Source: Isosphaeraceae bacterium (GTDB lineage: Bacteria; Planctomycetota; Planctomycetia; Isosphaerales; Isosphaeraceae). From it: DNA of 64,000 nucleotides. The DNA lies in NCBI GenBank assembly GCA_031291845.1, contig JARLIH010000239.1, positions 1 to 64,000 on the forward strand, read 5' to 3'. Below the pieces are notes generated by a model, which saw only the letters and a list, made by a program, of their open reading frames with translations, was not told the origin of the DNA and did no database searches. This document shows, in pieces, positions 53,301 through 61,124 of this stretch (its first letter is position 1; every line of letters starts with the position of its first letter). Both the position numbers and the translations under genes were made by a program.

Positions 53301-54277
53301 TCGCCCAGCCTCCCGCGCACGACCTCCACGTTGCGGTCGAACTCGGCGTAAGTCGGCAGCGGGGGCGCGGGCGGCCCGACGGCTTGCGGCGCCAAGATCG
53401 GCCGCGGCTTGGGCAAGTCGAAACGCGCGAGGCCGTCGCAGCGGAGGTCGAGCGGCGTCCTGGCCCCTTGCTTGGGCGCGGCCGGCGCGGTGCCCGGCAG
53501 GACGCCGGAGCGGCCGACATCCTTGATGATGATGTGGACGTCCTTCCTCAGGAAGATCGTCTGCGCTCCCGAGTAACTGGCCGCCTTCCCGGGCCCCACC
53601 TCTTTCGGGCGGAGCACGATCTCGATGTCCTTGCCGGCAACCCGCATGTCACCATCCTCGATGGTGACGTACGAGTCGTGGGTGATCCGCTGCTTCGCCT
53701 CGTCGTACTCGACGTAAGTCAGCCCCTCGTCCCCCCGGCCGCTGATTCGCAGGTCGTCGTCGCGGCCGACCGTCCCCTTGTCATCCCGCAGGTGCACGTT
53801 TCCTTCAAGGCGCGCGTTGACGACGCGCATCTCGGCGCCCCCCGGCTTGACGACCAGGTCGAACGGCTGGTCGAGCAAGACGAACGCCTTGTCGCTGGTC
53901 GCGGTCTTCAGGTCCTTGCCGTCGCGCGACACCCAGATCAGGGCAAACGGCGCGAAGACCAGGAGCTTGCCATCCTTCTCCCGCTTGTAATCCTTCGCGT
54001 ACATCCAGTAGCCGCGGTCCGCGCTGTAGAAGCGGAACATGTCGAGCGAAGGGTCGGCGCTCCAGTGGTCGCGGCCGAAGGCGCGGATGGCCAGCTCGAT
54101 CGCCTCGCGAAACGTCTTCGACCCCCGGGCCTCGAACGGCTTGAACGGCGCAACCTGCGCGGCCTGGATCCGCGCGGCCACCAGCGCGAAGACGCGCGTG
54201 TAGCCGGCGTAACCCGCCAGCAACAACCCGAACGTCAGCGCGACCTGAGCGGCTTTTTTGAACACAGATCCATCCAT
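50381..54277 (-). CDS. Giant OstA/LptC-like envelope protein
   Basis: The 1298-residue product has one N-terminal transmembrane helix (QVALTFGLLLAGYAGYTRVF, residues ~11-30). A long beta-rich extracytoplasmic part follows, with repeated OstA/LptA-like units such as NARLEGNVHLRDDKGTVGRD, YEYDEAKQRITHDSYVTIED-type lines (here YDEAKQRITHDSYV) and, near the C-terminus, ATIQADKITYDSEKDLFWAY. Pro/Ala-rich linkers occur between blocks. The anchor-plus-OstA layout resembles LptC joined to LptA-type jellyroll repeats. It follows kdsC by 86 bases on the same strand, so a role in LPS transport to the outer membrane is a strong inference. Confidence 0.72.
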   Translation of the reverse strand: MDGSVFKKAAQVALTFGLLLAGYAGYTRVFALVAARIQAAQVAPFKPFEARGSKTFREAIELAIRAFGRDHWSADPSLDMFRFYSADRGYWMYAKDYKREKDGKLLVFAPFALIWVSRDGKDLKTATSDKAFVLLDQPFDLVVKPGGAEMRVVNARLEGNVHLRDDKGTVGRDDDLRISGRGDEGLTYVEYDEAKQRITHDSYVTIEDGDMRVAGKDIEIVLRPKEVGPGKAASYSGAQTIFLRKDVHIIIKDVGRSGVLPGTAPAAPKQGARTPLDLRCDGLARFDLPKPRPILAPQAVGPPAPPLPTYAEFDRNVEVVRGRLGETPDRLLCDHLRLTFFPDDKIAAAPKPGANVQVQAVAQVKPAPAQPGDAVEENGGDSPLGGLALREAHATGHAVELISPSQGVRVRQCNQLIYKKRPGQKLGETDDETYLRTDLTQKLLVEKIEIAAEGPDKGKVTSVTQVRCVDATVFQNGAQSDQATIVARGPGILETRPALDKPVERTAVWNDQLEYTPVHTAEGQLRKRITLTDSPKFHDVASQTTLDARRMLVIYLRPKAQVPAGSVAASPKGRAGESTTESFEIETLVGLDDVHLNAPDRHLTADERLDAAFEPAPLRPAGAGPAAKPAQGGNGKFVVAGDPFAEEKPAAPAPMDPKDAGQKPSEPAVFVHARRVWANVLMTPSDEPSAGGTGSTKVAAANAGPGGLGGSGKSKGELQRVYLAGAVTFHQDPAPGESKGTDVSGEACWGMNEGDGLWQFFVYDQEPTPDKVFPTSRAARSEVMPLLPARVANKDMTIEGPTIGLDQVADKAWVVGPGKLVMMTERDLLSDQPPSASTNEPKKPVSRTVPTNGPERSREPAGAIAKGAADDKAKPPTKKVPVTITWTTEMDFYGQSTDPENRPAARAEFFSDPTEPPPLHHKGPIVTRAETDNGLLVCQTMKVYFDRPIKMAKLRPAPGVNDPKQGGEPEPKHEINSIECFDNVVAISRKVENFELVQQERVEGQTLVYNKVTGRFQVPGAGTVFYWNLKGTGPGAQPDAAPVEPGPPPPSRVITRTSSPARKKPDAKKAEPRRAEAAAKKAAGPAAPVRQLELTVVKFDQKMQGKFLPGKEGEREPRTADFFGNVEALHAPVADTKVKFDFDKPPLEYSHMTAQTMRLISEPPKATDPPKTPARTYMQAFDNAFVRREDATIQADKITYDSEKDLFWAYGYEGRQVTIRQSQGIGQTGNVTEGRAAYLIHRTGEAKLIDPQNFQLVDGKTGTRPTPDKPTTATPPVRPKRSRMPGRGSVERKTFNGK

Positions 54278-54363
54278 CAGACACTTAAGGACCGTTCACC
54301 AAGCGTCCGCGAACATTCTACGGCGTCGTCAAGCCCCTCGCACGGCCGAGCACGCAGCTTCTT

Positions 54364-54906
54364 TCATGCGGGCACGAGGTAGAGCGCAACCAGGTCGTTC
54401 CATCCACCCTGCAGCTTCAGGACCGTTTCCACAACTTCGCGCACCGCGCCTCTACCGCCTGGGGCGGTCGTCACGAAGTGCGCGATGGCGCGGACCTCGT
54501 CGGCGGCGTCGGCGGGGCAGGCGGCGAGCCCCACGGCGCTCAGCACCGGCAGGTCGGGAAGGTCGTCGCCGACGTAGCAAACCTGGCGCGCGTCGAGCCC
54601 TAGCTCTCGGATCAATGCGCGGAACGGAGGCCCCTTCTCGGCCGCCCCTTGAATCACCGGCGCGATACCGAGCTCGGCCGCGCGGCGGTCGACCGCCGGC
54701 GACCAACGCCCCGAGAGGATCGCCGCGCGCTTGCCGCTCTTGCGCCAGAGGCTCACCGCACTCCCGTCGCGTACGTGGAAAAGCTTCGTTTCCACGCCGT
54801 GGTCGTCCAGCGCGATCACGCCGTCAGTCAGGACGCCGTCCACGTCGACCAGGAGGAGCTCGATCGGCCCGCAACGCGCGGCGAGGTCGGGTGCGGTCGT
54901 CGGCAT
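54364..54906 (-). CDS. kdsC: 3-deoxy-D-manno-octulosonate 8-phosphate phosphatase
   Basis: KdsC removes phosphate from KDO-8-P in lipopolysaccharide core synthesis. The 180-residue HAD enzyme has motif I LLVDVDGVLTDG, motif II AILSGR, the KGPPFRALIRELGLD region and motif III/IV VCYVGDDLPDLPVLSAVGLA. The basic residue for the KDO carboxylate lies in GGRGAVREVVE near the C-terminus. It begins six bases after the kdsD stop codon. Confidence 0.93.
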   Translation of the reverse strand: MPTTAPDLAARCGPIELLLVDVDGVLTDGVIALDDHGVETKLFHVRDGSAVSLWRKSGKRAAILSGRWSPAVDRRAAELGIAPVIQGAAEKGPPFRALIRELGLDARQVCYVGDDLPDLPVLSAVGLAACPADAADEVRAIAHFVTTAPGGRGAVREVVETVLKLQGGWNDLVALYLVPA

Positions 54907-54912
54907 CAGGGA

Positions 54913-55941
54913 TCAGTCCTCCAGCTCGAAGTCCGCCGGGACCAGCCCGATCACGTCCGTCAGGTCGATCAGGCCGACAAGCCGGCCGCCGCGATCGACC
55001 ACCGGCAGCTCGCTCAGCTTGCGGGCCTTCAGCGCCTCGACGGCCTCGGACAACGTCGCGCCCACGTTGATCTGGACCGGGCTTGCCGTCATCACCTCGC
55101 CGATCGGCCGGTCGAGGTCCACCTCGCGCCGGCGTTCGAACAGGCGTGCCAGGTCGCTGTCGGTGAAGATCCCCAGCAGCCGCTCCTCCTCGTCCTCGAT
55201 CAGGATCGCCCCGGTGCGCCGGCGGGGTCCGGCCAGGCTGACGAAGACCTCCCGCACCGTCTGGTCGGGCCGGGCCCGGCGGATCTGGTTGCCCGTGCGC
55301 ATCACGTCCTCGACCCGCGACAGCTTCCGCCCCAGGTTCCCCGCAGGATGGTAGAGCGCGAAGTCCTCCGCGCGGAAGTCGCGCATGCGGCTCACGAGCA
55401 GGGCGAGCGCATCGCCGACGGCCATCAAGGCCGTCGTGCTGGCCGAGGGGGCCAGGCCGAGCGGGCAGGCCTCCTCGATCGGCCCGAGCGCGACGCACAG
55501 GTCGGCCGCTGCGCCCAGGGTACTGCTGGCGCGCTCGGTGATCGCGATCAGACACGCCCCGAGACGCCGCAGGGCCGGGATCAGGCGGAGCACTTCGTCG
55601 GTCTCGCCGCTCTGCGACAGCGCGATCACCACGTCCTCGGCCCGGATCCGCCCGAGATCGCCGTGTACCGCCTCGGCCGGGTGCAACGGGAACGCCCGCG
55701 TACCCGTCGACGCGAGCGTGGCCGCCAGCTTCTGCCCGATCAAGCCCGCCTTGCCCATCCCCGTGACAATCACCCCGCCGGGACACCGGTAGACGAGGTC
55801 CGCCGCCCGCGCAATCGACACACCCAGACGCTCGCGCACGCGCTCGACCGCCTGCGCTTCGATTCGCAAAACCTCGCGGGCAAAGGCCAGCCCCTCGGCC
55901 TCGGTCTCCGCCGCAAGGGACGCATCCGTGATCATGGCCAT
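54913..55941 (-). CDS. kdsD: Arabinose-5-phosphate isomerase
   Basis: KdsD converts ribulose-5-P to arabinose-5-P, the precursor of KDO. The 342-residue product (ATG 55941, or a few codons later) has an SIS domain (CPGGVIVTGMGKAGLIGQKL, ASTGTRAFPLHPAEAVHGDL, VIALSQSGETDEVLRLIPAL) and two C-terminal CBS domains (GILLIEDEE-like and PVVDRGGRLVGLIDLTDVIG). It heads the kdsD-kdsC-OstA-like group. Several dozen further upstream codons to 56028 are open but improbable. Confidence 0.92.
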   Translation of the reverse strand: MAMITDASLAAETEAEGLAFAREVLRIEAQAVERVRERLGVSIARAADLVYRCPGGVIVTGMGKAGLIGQKLAATLASTGTRAFPLHPAEAVHGDLGRIRAEDVVIALSQSGETDEVLRLIPALRRLGACLIAITERASSTLGAAADLCVALGPIEEACPLGLAPSASTTALMAVGDALALLVSRMRDFRAEDFALYHPAGNLGRKLSRVEDVMRTGNQIRRARPDQTVREVFVSLAGPRRRTGAILIEDEEERLLGIFTDSDLARLFERRREVDLDRPIGEVMTASPVQINVGATLSEAVEALKARKLSELPVVDRGGRLVGLIDLTDVIGLVPADFELED

Positions 55942-56166
55942 GTCGTGGGCCTCCTTGCCCGCCGCGACGCGGCGCCGGCGGAGATCATCCCGGCCGACGC
56001 GCGAGAATGGGACGGCACCATAGCCCATACCCCGATACCCGTCAACGCGGGCCGGTCACGGGTTCCCGTTCCGGAGCGGAATTCGTGCTTTCTCTCCCAT
56101 CGGCATTTCTGCGTAGAGAACTTGGAGGATTTGGGCACCCTCAAAATTGTTCACGTAGCGCCGGCC

Positions 56167-57051
56167 CTACTCAGCACGAGCGGCCCCGCCCTCGGAGGCG
56201 CGGAGGAGGCGCAGCCGGAGGGCCGTGTCCCGCCGCGAAGCACGGGATCGATCAGCGCCGGTCCAGAGTGCGGAGGCTTCGTCGACCATGATCTCGGCTT
56301 TACGGGCGTCGGGACCAGCCGGGTCCTTGGGAGAGCCGGCGAGACGGCTGATTTCGGCCAGCCGGGCCAGCGACCGGCGTTCTTCCGGTTCCAGAGCGTC
56401 GTCCCGGAGGAGCTTTCTCAGCCGTTTCTCATCGGTCTTTTCCTGATCGAGCGCGGCTTGCTTGAGCGCCACTTCGTCTTTGGCATGCGCAACGTCCCGG
56501 GCCAGCTCGGCGCTGCGGCGTGGCTGCGCCAGGTTGACGAGCGTGTCCCGCTTGAGCCGGGCCAGCTCCGCGGTGAGCCGGGCGCGGGCGAGAAGTTGGT
56601 CGTCGGTGCCGGGCGAAGGGGGCGGTTCGCCCTCCGCCGCCGGTGCTGCGTGGGCGGGGCGGGCGGCGGCGAGCTTGTAGTCGGCCTGGGCGAGGGCCAG
56701 CTCTCCCTCGGCCTGGTCGCGCTCCTGCCGCGCGGTGCCTTCCTCGTACTCGCGAAGAGCACGTTCCGCCACTTCGAGCTCTCGGCGAGCGCGGCCGAAC
56801 GCAACCTCAGCCTTCTTGACGGCGGCCTTCTGATCGACCAGCTCGTCCTCGCGCTGGTCGAGCTCGTCCAGCCGCGCGACAACTTCGGCCTTGAGCGTCT
56901 CCCAACGGCTCCGCCATTTTGGGGCCTGGTCCTTCGCCGGGACTGGCGCGCCCGGTGACTGCGCGCTTGGCCGCTGTCCAGGCACCAGCAACAGCGCGCC
57001 GCCGGCCAATCCGGCAATCGCCAGCACCCAAACTCCCCACGACCTATTCAT
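56167..57051 (-). CDS. Coiled-coil protein with N-terminal membrane anchor
   Basis: From ATG 57051 (MNRSWGVWVLAIAGLAGGAL) the 294-residue product has one membrane helix or signal peptide, a Pro-rich linker, and then two long charged helices of Ala/Glu/Arg/Leu pattern (residues ~50-130 and ~160-250). These are predicted coiled coils of the SMC-like or HlyD-adaptor type. There is no family match. It is divergent from the caspase-like gene, 183 bases away. Confidence 0.7.
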   Translation of the reverse strand: MNRSWGVWVLAIAGLAGGALLLVPGQRPSAQSPGAPVPAKDQAPKWRSRWETLKAEVVARLDELDQREDELVDQKAAVKKAEVAFGRARRELEVAERALREYEEGTARQERDQAEGELALAQADYKLAAARPAHAAPAAEGEPPPSPGTDDQLLARARLTAELARLKRDTLVNLAQPRRSAELARDVAHAKDEVALKQAALDQEKTDEKRLRKLLRDDALEPEERRSLARLAEISRLAGSPKDPAGPDARKAEIMVDEASALWTGADRSRASRRDTALRLRLLRASEGGAARAE

Positions 57052-57234
57052 CGACGGTGCTCCGGACGACACGGGAAGAGGTCCCTCCGACCAACTTACT
57101 ACGAAGCATCGCCCGGCACAGGAGATGTTCGTTCTCGGCGAAAAAGATGTGGTGGCCGACGACCCGAACGGGCTACAAAATCGTAAACACCAACAACGGG
57201 TCTTCTCTCCCGGCCGTCGCGAAGCGGTAACTGC

Positions 57235-58059
57235 ATGCGACCACGCATAATCTTTGGATGGGCCGTGCTCGGCAGCCTGATCGTGCCGGTCTTTGCGTGG
57301 GAACGCGGGCGCTGGGAGTGGCGCGATGGGAGGGCGGCGACGGGATCCGAGGCGGTCTTGCGAGTCCTGTCGGTCGGTGTCAGCCACTACCGCGACCAAC
57401 CGTGCCTGAGCTACGCGGTCCGGGACGCTCGGGCCGTGGCAAAGGCGTTCCGAGCCCACGCCGAGGGCTTGTTCTCGCGAGTGGAGGTTCAGGTCCTGAC
57501 CGACGATCAGGCCAATCGCCGCGCGTTGCTCGCCGCATTCCAGGACCTCCAACGCCAGGCGAGTCCGGGGGACGTGACGGTGATCTACTATGTTGGGCAC
57601 GCCGGCAACGATGAACCGATCGGGTTCTACCTCGCGCCCGGGCGTTATCACGACAAGTTCTGGCGCCAGACGATGCTCAACGCGACCGACTTTGCGCACG
57701 CGTGGGAAGCGATCCCCGGGCGCGTGATCGTGCTCCTCGACACGTGCTACACGGGCGCGCTTTGGGAGACCGACGAACCCTCGGTCGAGCCGTCCGAGCC
57801 GGGCCACGCGGAAGCGGTTCTCGCCGCCACGCGCACGAAGGAAGGGACGAAGGGGAGCCGCTTCTGGTCGGGCGACTTCACCCAGGTGCTGCTCCAGGCC
57901 CTCGCCGGCGCAGCGGATGCCGACGGCGACGGGCGGGTCACCCTCGGTGAGTTGGAGTCGCACCTGGTGCGCCGGGTTAGCGCTCGCCGCGAAGGTCGCC
58001 AACATGTCATCAGCGTCGTCCCGGCGGACCTCCGCGCGCTGGCGGTTGCCAAGCCGTGA
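57235..58059 (+). CDS. Exported caspase-like (C14) protease with EF-hand-like loop
   Basis: The 274-residue product has a signal peptide (MRPRIIFGWAVLGSLIVPVF). The caspase fold shows LSVGVSHYRDQPCLSYAVRD, then IYYVGHAGND with the catalytic His and VLLDTCYTGALWE with the catalytic Cys. In the C-terminus, AADADGDGRVTLGELES is an EF-hand/dockerin-type calcium loop. Caspase homologues (metacaspases, orthocaspases) act in signalling or defence. The signal peptide here makes a periplasmic or surface protease more likely, and calcium could regulate it. It converges with a TPR membrane protein across a 54-base palindrome. Confidence 0.82.
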   Translation: MRPRIIFGWAVLGSLIVPVFAWERGRWEWRDGRAATGSEAVLRVLSVGVSHYRDQPCLSYAVRDARAVAKAFRAHAEGLFSRVEVQVLTDDQANRRALLAAFQDLQRQASPGDVTVIYYVGHAGNDEPIGFYLAPGRYHDKFWRQTMLNATDFAHAWEAIPGRVIVLLDTCYTGALWETDEPSVEPSEPGHAEAVLAATRTKEGTKGSRFWSGDFTQVLLQALAGAADADGDGRVTLGELESHLVRRVSARREGRQHVISVVPADLRALAVAKP

Positions 58060-58066
58060 GGATCAT

Positions 58067-58120
58067 TGATTTGTAGGGTGCATGAAATGCACCGGTGCAT
58101 TTCATGCACCCCACAAATCA
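58067..58120. repeat. 54-base near-perfect palindrome, GTAGGGTGC family
   Basis: Two 27-base halves (58067-58093 and 58094-58120) are complementary at 26 of 27 positions, with no loop. The half-site core is TTTGTAGGGTGCATGAAATG. The single mismatch is in the same place (CACCCC against GTAGGG) as in the 24073-24135 element. It lies seven bases after the caspase stop codon in the gap to a convergent TPR gene. Confidence 0.9.
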
Positions 58121-58186
58121 GCAATCGCCTCGTTCCGAAGCCGCAAGGCGTGTGAAACGAACCCCACGAACCCCACAAGATCACGC

Positions 58187-59455
58187 CTACCCCCGCGACT
58201 GAAGCACGGCGGGGAGCCACGTGGAGAGGATCGCCCCCAGAATGAAATAGTCGAACCACTCACGCGCCACTTCCACGTTCCCGAGGGGGCTGGAGGAGCC
58301 GAACAGGACGAAGGCGAACGCGGGCAAGGCACAGGCCGCGATGAGCGCCGGGACGCCCGCCATCACCTGGCGCGGCTTGCCGGCGGGTCGATGAAACGTC
58401 ACGACGAGCGGAAAGAGCAGGAGGCCGAAGAAGCGAACCCCCACGTAGGTGAGGTTGCTCTCGAACCCGAGGCTCGCGAGAAAGAAGCAGGCGGCCAGGA
58501 TGAAGCAGCCGCCGATGACGCTCGACTCGAGCCGCTGTTCGGCCGAGAGCGCGAGCCGCCCGAACTTGTTCAATCTTAAGAGCAGGTTGAACAAAGGGCT
58601 GGCGACCCAGGTCAGGAGCAAGAAGCCGAACGTCAGCAGCAGCACCGGCTCGATGTACGGTTTGAGGGCGGGGTTCTGCCTTGCCAGCCCGTCGAGGAAC
58701 CTGCGCCCGAAGACGAAGGCGAGCATGATGCCCCACTGCGCTGTGGTGCTCTTACGGCTCATCCAGAGCGTGAAGCGGAGCATCAAGCGGTACAGCAGGT
58801 GGTGCGCCTTGAGCGCTTCGATCACGCCGACGCGGGCCCATTCATTGTTAGGATCCAGCCGCAGGGCTTCACGGAAGTGCTCGAGCGCCTTGGCGTGGTC
58901 TCCCTGGTGGAGGTAGGCCCACCCCTGGTTGGCGTGCGTGAACGGGTCTTCGGGATCGTTCGCCAAGGCCGAGCCGAGCGTCTGGGCCGCCTCGTCCTTG
59001 CGGCCAAGGTTCACGAGCGACATGGCCCGCAAGTTCGTGCAGAGGCCGTGCTCGGGGTCGAGCGCCAGCCCCTGCTCGGCGGTGGCCAGCGACTCGGTCC
59101 AGTTGCGGCGCTGGAGCGCGATGCTCGACAGCAGGGCGAAGTGGTTCGGGTCGTCCGGGTCCAGCCGGATCGCTTCGCGCGCGGCGGCTTCGGCGTCGGG
59201 CAGTTGATGGAGGTCGCGCAGGATGACCCCGCGGACGTAGTGTCCGAACGCCTGCCCGGGATCGAGCCGGACCGCCTCCGCCGCCTCGTGCAGCGCCTCC
59301 GCGTTCTCGTCGGCCTGCGAGAGGCAAAGCGCCAGGAAGGCGTGCCCCATCGCGTTGTCGGGGTCCTGCGCCAGGTCCTGGCGGAACTCGCGGCCGGCGA
59401 GGTCAAAGCGGTTCTGGTGAAACAGGACGATCCCGCGATGAAAAGCCGAGCTCAT
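58187..59455 (-). CDS. TPR protein with C-terminal membrane domain
   Basis: The 422-residue product has about six tetratricopeptide units in residues 1-210 (for example QNRFDLAGREFRQDLAQDPD, HQLPDAEAAAREAIRLDPDD, GDHAKALEHFREALRLDPNN). About five transmembrane helices follow (ALKPYIEPVLLLTFGFLLLT, GGCFILAACFFLASLGF, VPALIAACALPAFAFVLF). The ATG is one base after the TGA of the TPR-AAA gene, so the two are translationally linked. It may anchor the AAA partner to the membrane; that is inferred. Confidence 0.8.
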   Translation of the reverse strand: MSSAFHRGIVLFHQNRFDLAGREFRQDLAQDPDNAMGHAFLALCLSQADENAEALHEAAEAVRLDPGQAFGHYVRGVILRDLHQLPDAEAAAREAIRLDPDDPNHFALLSSIALQRRNWTESLATAEQGLALDPEHGLCTNLRAMSLVNLGRKDEAAQTLGSALANDPEDPFTHANQGWAYLHQGDHAKALEHFREALRLDPNNEWARVGVIEALKAHHLLYRLMLRFTLWMSRKSTTAQWGIMLAFVFGRRFLDGLARQNPALKPYIEPVLLLTFGFLLLTWVASPLFNLLLRLNKFGRLALSAEQRLESSVIGGCFILAACFFLASLGFESNLTYVGVRFFGLLLFPLVVTFHRPAGKPRQVMAGVPALIAACALPAFAFVLFGSSSPLGNVEVAREWFDYFILGAILSTWLPAVLQSRG

Positions 59456-59456
59456 A

Positions 59457-60836
59457 TCACCTGAGTTTCAAGTGCTTGAGGATGTCGTCGTACACGCCGT
59501 CCTGGTTCGAGTAGAGCGCGTAGTTGCGGGCGGTGGAGAACCATTCGCGGGTGGAGGGCTTGATCGCCGAGGCGGCGGCGAGGAGGTCCTTGGTCGTGAG
59601 CGGCTTGGGGACGCCGGCCTTCATCGCCTCGCGCAGCTTGGCCTCGATGGCCTGGTCGAGCACGGCCTTGAGGTCGGCCCCGGAGAAGCCGTCGGTCTTC
59701 TTGGCGAGGTGGTCGTAGTCAATATCCTGCACCGGCTTGCCCCGGCAGAGGACGCGCAAGATCCCGGCTCGGGCCGGGGCATCGGGGGGCGGAACGAAGA
59801 GGATCCGGTCGAACCGGCCGGGACGGCGGAACGCGGGGTCGTGGTGCCACGGGCCGTTGGTCGCCGCCTGGATCAGCACGCCGTCGTTGCGCGTCTCGAC
59901 GCCGTCGAGCTCGGACAGGAACTGGTTGATGAGGTGCCGCCCGCCCGTCGCGCGCATGTCGGTGCGGCTGGCGGCCAGGGCGTCGACCTCGTCGAAGAAC
60001 AGGACGCACGGCTTGTGCGCGCGGGCCTGTTCGAACAGGGCGTGCAGGTTGCGCTCGCTGTTGCCGATCCACATCTCCAGCACGTCGTTGATGCCGACGG
60101 CGAGGAACTTCGCCCGGATCTCGCCGGCCGTCGCGCGCGCCAGGTGGGTCTTGCCGCAGCCGGGGGGACCGTAGAGCAGGATCCCGCCGCCGATCGCCTT
60201 GCCGTACGCTTTGTACAGCTCGGGGTGATCGAGCGGGTGGATGATCTTCATCCGGATCTCGTCCTTGAGTCCCTCCATGCCCCCCACGTCCGCGAACTTG
60301 ACGGTCGGGGTCTCGACCGGCACATCGACGTCGGTTCCCGGCCCTTCCCAGGACGAGCGAACGCGCCCCTCGACGACCTCATCGTCGTCTTCTCCGGTCT
60401 CGAAGGAGACGTCCGTATCCTCGTCCGTCTCGACCCGGATCCCCAACCGCTCCGCGAACTCGGGGTCGGCCACGGCTGGGTCGGCCTCGACACCTTTGCG
60501 GTACTGCTTGACGGCCTCCGCCACGTCGCCCGCGCGGGTCAAGAGCCGGGCCAGGATGACGAACGCCTGCGCGGGGGCGTCGGGGCGCTTGGTCACGTCC
60601 TCCAGGATCACAAGCGCGTGCGTGTTCTTCCCCTGCTGCGCGAACGCATTGGCCAGCCCGACCTTGAGTAGCGGATCCTCGGGCGCCAGTCCCAGGGCCT
60701 CGCGGTACTCCGTCTCGGCCTCTTCCGGCCGCCCGAGCCCGAGCAGGCTCTCGGCCAGGTGCCGCCGCAACGGCACGTTTTCGGGCGAAAGCCGCAACGC
60801 CTCGCGCAGACCCTCCAGCGCACGATCCCCGGTCAC
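59457..60836 (-). CDS. TPR-AAA+ ATPase
   Basis: From GTG 60836, with AAGGAG six bases upstream, the product is 459 residues. Three TPR units (EALRLSPENVPLRRHLAESL, EAETEYREALGLAPEDPLLK, GDVAEAVKQYRKGVEADPAV) precede an acidic linker (DEDTDVSFETGEDDDEVVEG). A classic AAA module follows: GGGILLYGPPGCGKTHLA Walker A, CVLFFDEVDALAAS Walker B, AATN sensor 1 and the second region of homology FRRPGRFDRILF with arginine fingers. The AAA part resembles Cdc48/FtsH-type unfoldases but has only one ring and no protease domain. A TPR-bearing unfoldase with a TPR-membrane partner gene is unusual. The longer frame from 60899 is not favoured. Confidence 0.86.
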   Translation of the reverse strand: MTGDRALEGLREALRLSPENVPLRRHLAESLLGLGRPEEAETEYREALGLAPEDPLLKVGLANAFAQQGKNTHALVILEDVTKRPDAPAQAFVILARLLTRAGDVAEAVKQYRKGVEADPAVADPEFAERLGIRVETDEDTDVSFETGEDDDEVVEGRVRSSWEGPGTDVDVPVETPTVKFADVGGMEGLKDEIRMKIIHPLDHPELYKAYGKAIGGGILLYGPPGCGKTHLARATAGEIRAKFLAVGINDVLEMWIGNSERNLHALFEQARAHKPCVLFFDEVDALAASRTDMRATGGRHLINQFLSELDGVETRNDGVLIQAATNGPWHHDPAFRRPGRFDRILFVPPPDAPARAGILRVLCRGKPVQDIDYDHLAKKTDGFSGADLKAVLDQAIEAKLREAMKAGVPKPLTTKDLLAAASAIKPSTREWFSTARNYALYSNQDGVYDDILKHLKLR

Positions 60837-61124
60837 CGCGAGCTCCTTCCGATCCGGCCCCAACCCATGGCGAGAATGAATGGGTGTACGAAAAATCAAT
60901 CTACGGGCGGGGTGCGCTGGGCGTCAAGGCGCTTCGGCCGAGTGTCGGACCAACGCGATCCAGCCTTGCACCGAGTGTTCGTTTCGGCTTGGATGTCTGT
61001 CCGTGAGCGCAGAACGCATTGAAGATCCATGGGGTTGCGCGATGCAATCACAATGATCGTCCGGCCGGCGCTACACGCAGTGAACGTGTTCTGATGTTAT
61101 CTTGATGTCGGAGTTAGCAGGACG

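Noticed and set aside
49256-54382. A plus-strand open frame of 1708 codons
   Set aside because: It lies antisense to glgC and the OstA-like gene, is Arg/Val/Leu/Gly-rich without domains and has no start site. It is a GC-rich shadow frame.
54649-56958. A plus-strand open frame of 769 codons
   Set aside because: Antisense to kdsC, kdsD and the coiled-coil gene, which are clear homologues.
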